NCBI GenBank assembly: GCA_027489475.1
Contig: JAIXZQ010000161.1
Coordinates: forward strand, 1-7,835
Length of the DNA: 7,835 nucleotides
Origin: Methylophilus sp.
GTDB lineage: Bacteria > Pseudomonadota > Gammaproteobacteria > Burkholderiales > Methylophilaceae
Direction: 5' to 3'
How positions within the stretch are numbered: position 1 is the first letter of the stretch; each line of letters opens with the position of its first letter. This document shows, piece after piece, positions 7,013 to 7,835 of this stretch. A model generated the notes under the pieces. It was not told where the DNA came from. It saw nothing but the letters and a program-made list of their open reading frames with translations, and made no database searches. Made by a program: the position numbers and the translations under genes.

Positions 7013-7835
7013 TCATTAGCTGTATGGTAGGTTGCACGGCAAAGACGATCGAGCACGCCTTCCCATGCAGGGCCTGCGGGTGGGGATTCAATTAAAATGC
7101 GTTGAGCATCCCATTGATCCAAGCTATGCAATGCGGCGTATAGTTGCTCAGCTGCTTGTGTAGGGTTGCTCGGCAAACAGAGGCCGCGGGTACCTTCTGG
7201 CAGTGATTCGCCAAAAAGCAGGCAGACGTTGTTGGGAGAGACTTTAATCTCTGCGAGTATGGCTGACCGCGACGGCAACAACTGACAAGGCGTGCGCGGC
7301 GAGTAATGGAGTAGATGTTGCCCCGGTGCTTTAGGCGTGTTTGCCAGAGAACGCTCTGTCGGCGGCTTGCCGGTGACTTCAATTAACTGCGCCACATCAA
7401 TCATGCCCGGCCGCAATAGTTGCCAATCTGCGCCTTGCACGCTCACTATCGTCGACTCTATACCCACGGTGCAGGGACCGCCATCCAATACGGGAATCTC
7501 CGCGCCTAGCCCAGCTTCGACATGGGATGCGTTGGTTGGACTCAATTGCGTATATAAATTTGCAGATGGCGCGGCTAAGCCGAGCCCGCTCTCTTTAAGT
7601 AAGGCAAGTGCCAGAGGGTGTGCAGGCACCCTTAGTGCCACGGTGGGCTCCCCTGCGCGCAAGGTCATCAGAACGTCCGGGCGGGCATTTAACACCAATG
7701 TGAGCGGGCCGGGCCAAAAGCGCTCTGCCAGCGCTCGCGCCAGTGGCGGAAACTCGCTGGCCCAATCACTCACCGCAGCAATATCTGCAATATGTACAAT
7801 CAACGGGTTGTTTGCAGGACGTTGTTTGGTTGCAA
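7009..7835 (-). CDS. L-threonylcarbamoyladenylate synthase (Sua5/YrdC family), 5' end outside window
   Basis: The enzyme makes threonylcarbamoyl-AMP from threonine, bicarbonate and ATP, the first step of the t6A modification at position 37 of ANN-reading tRNAs in the cytoplasm. The frame is open to the window edge and reads ATKQRPANNPLIVHIAD before residues that could be mistaken for a start at TTG 7803. The KxRPxxNPL motif shows that the true start lies beyond 7835. About 274 residues are visible, and the family's two-domain form is about 320-350. YrdC-domain features are FWPGPLTLVL, VALRVPAHPLALALL, APSAN, SPTNASHV and DGGPCTVGIESTIV. The linker APGQHLLHYSPRTP resembles the SPGMxYxHYxP loop that covers the active site in Sua5, and a smaller C-terminal Sua5 domain follows. 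This marks the long Sua5 type rather than short TsaC. The usual SAN-x-SG or -FG is SANLYTQ here, a small oddity. The stop is TGA at 7011-7009. Confidence 0.94.
   Translation of the reverse strand, partial: ATKQRPANNPLIVHIADIAAVSDWASEFPPLARALAERFWPGPLTLVLNARPDVLMTLRAGEPTVALRVPAHPLALALLKESGLGLAAPSANLYTQLSPTNASHVEAGLGAEIPVLDGGPCTVGIESTIVSVQGADWQLLRPGMIDVAQLIEVTGKPPTERSLANTPKAPGQHLLHYSPRTPCQLLPSRSAILAEIKVSPNNVCLLFGESLPEGTRGLCLPSNPTQAAEQLYAALHSLDQWDAQRILIESPPAGPAWEGVLDRLCRATYHTAND

Noticed and set aside
7009..7803. Complete sua5 gene starting at TTG 7803
   Set aside because: The frame stays open to the window edge and encodes the conserved KxRPxxNPL motif upstream of that TTG, so the gene is only truncated by the window.

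Overview
The window is ordinary proteobacterial chromosome carrying seven genes, two of them cut by the window ends. Gene order and protein similarity suggest a betaproteobacterium, perhaps a methylotroph of the Methylophilaceae. The evidence is the neighbouring aroE and mtgA, a uvrA divergent from an MFS transporter followed by ssb, and a two-domain Sua5-type enzyme. The taxon is an inference from recall, not a search result. No mobile element, CRISPR array, tRNA or rRNA was seen.

Left part (1-1655): the 3' three quarters of aroE (shikimate dehydrogenase) is followed, after a 191-base gap, by mtgA (monofunctional peptidoglycan glycosyltransferase). Both are on the + strand. mtgA then converges on uvrA. 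The 137 bases between them hold two inverted-repeat structures but no classical U-tailed terminator.

Centre (1656-6540): uvrA (nucleotide excision repair ATPase) is on the - strand. Its start lies 80 bases from a divergent + strand pair: a YajR-like MFS transporter with a C-terminal soluble domain, then ssb (single-strand DNA-binding protein) 4 bases downstream. The divergent gap holds a good sigma70-type promoter for uvrA, and a degenerate LexA-box-like sequence overlaps its -10 element. Two DNA-maintenance genes, uvrA and ssb, thus flank a transporter. A strong hairpin with A and T tracts on either side ends ssb and can also end the opposing gene.

Right part (6541-7835): on the - strand, the 3' part of a sua5/tsaC-family gene (threonylcarbamoyl-AMP synthase, needed for the t6A tRNA modification) is followed by a small gene for a secreted lipoprotein. 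This lipoprotein resembles a divergent MliC-type domain and is the least understood gene here. I found no clearly new multi-gene system. The points most worth a second look are the lipoprotein, the uvrA promoter region and the nested inverted repeats at 1565-1618.
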